The notes beneath the pieces were generated by a model. That model saw only the letters and a list, made by a program, of their open reading frames with translations. It was not told the DNA's origin and made no database searches. A stretch of 5,620 nt of DNA from Candidatus Zixiibacteriota bacterium (GTDB lineage: Bacteria > SM23-81 > DAOVCL01), in NCBI GenBank assembly GCA_030670005.1, contig DAOVCL010000135.1, forward strand, positions 1 through 5,620, given 5' to 3'. The stretch's first letter is position 1. Each line of letters opens with the position of its first letter. This document shows, one piece after another, positions 5,593-5,620 of the stretch. The position numbers were made by a program, and so were the translations under genes.

Positions 5593-5620
5593 GAAGTATT
5601 CTCTAAAACACGAATTACAC

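Overview
This is a bacterial chromosomal window with ordinary housekeeping content: three complete genes, one gene cut by the left edge, and two structured AT-rich intergenic stretches. The DnaE-type replicative polymerase with an intact PHP domain, the rhomboid protease and the protein sequences as a whole suggest an anaerobic-type diderm lineage, such as a Desulfobacterota or Nitrospirota relative. That placement is an impression from the proteins, not a search result. I found no transposon, phage, CRISPR array, toxin or defence gene.

Layout. Positions 1-143 (minus strand) hold the N-terminus of a small membrane-anchored protein that runs off the left edge. It has a clear Shine-Dalgarno sequence and a 17-bp palindrome 26 bases upstream of its start. 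Positions 144-632 are AT-rich and mostly non-coding. They contain one doubtful tiny membrane-protein frame on the minus strand and, at the right end, a near-consensus sigma-70 promoter for coaE. Positions 633-1229 (plus) are coaE, dephospho-CoA kinase, the last step of coenzyme A synthesis. Positions 1230-1491 separate the convergent genes coaE and dnaE. They hold two perfect tetraloop hairpins, a set of mutually exclusive stems and a short tandem heptamer. Positions 1492-4920 (minus) are dnaE, the DNA polymerase III alpha subunit. Positions 4922-5581 (minus) are a rhomboid intramembrane serine protease, directly upstream of dnaE. Positions 5582-5620 hold its probable promoter region.

The rhomboid gene and dnaE form a tightly coupled two-gene unit (TAA-G-ATG junction), with the dnaE ribosome binding site written inside the last two arginine codons of the protease. 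coaE is transcribed toward dnaE from its own promoter.

The most notable signal is at coaE. The promoter (TTGACA, 17-bp spacer, TACAAT) is placed so that the expected first transcribed base is the A of the start codon, which predicts a leaderless mRNA. The rhomboid gene also lacks a Shine-Dalgarno sequence and has a TATAAA five bases before its ATG, whereas the left-edge gene and the internal gene dnaE carry good Shine-Dalgarno sequences. No clearly new biological system is visible.
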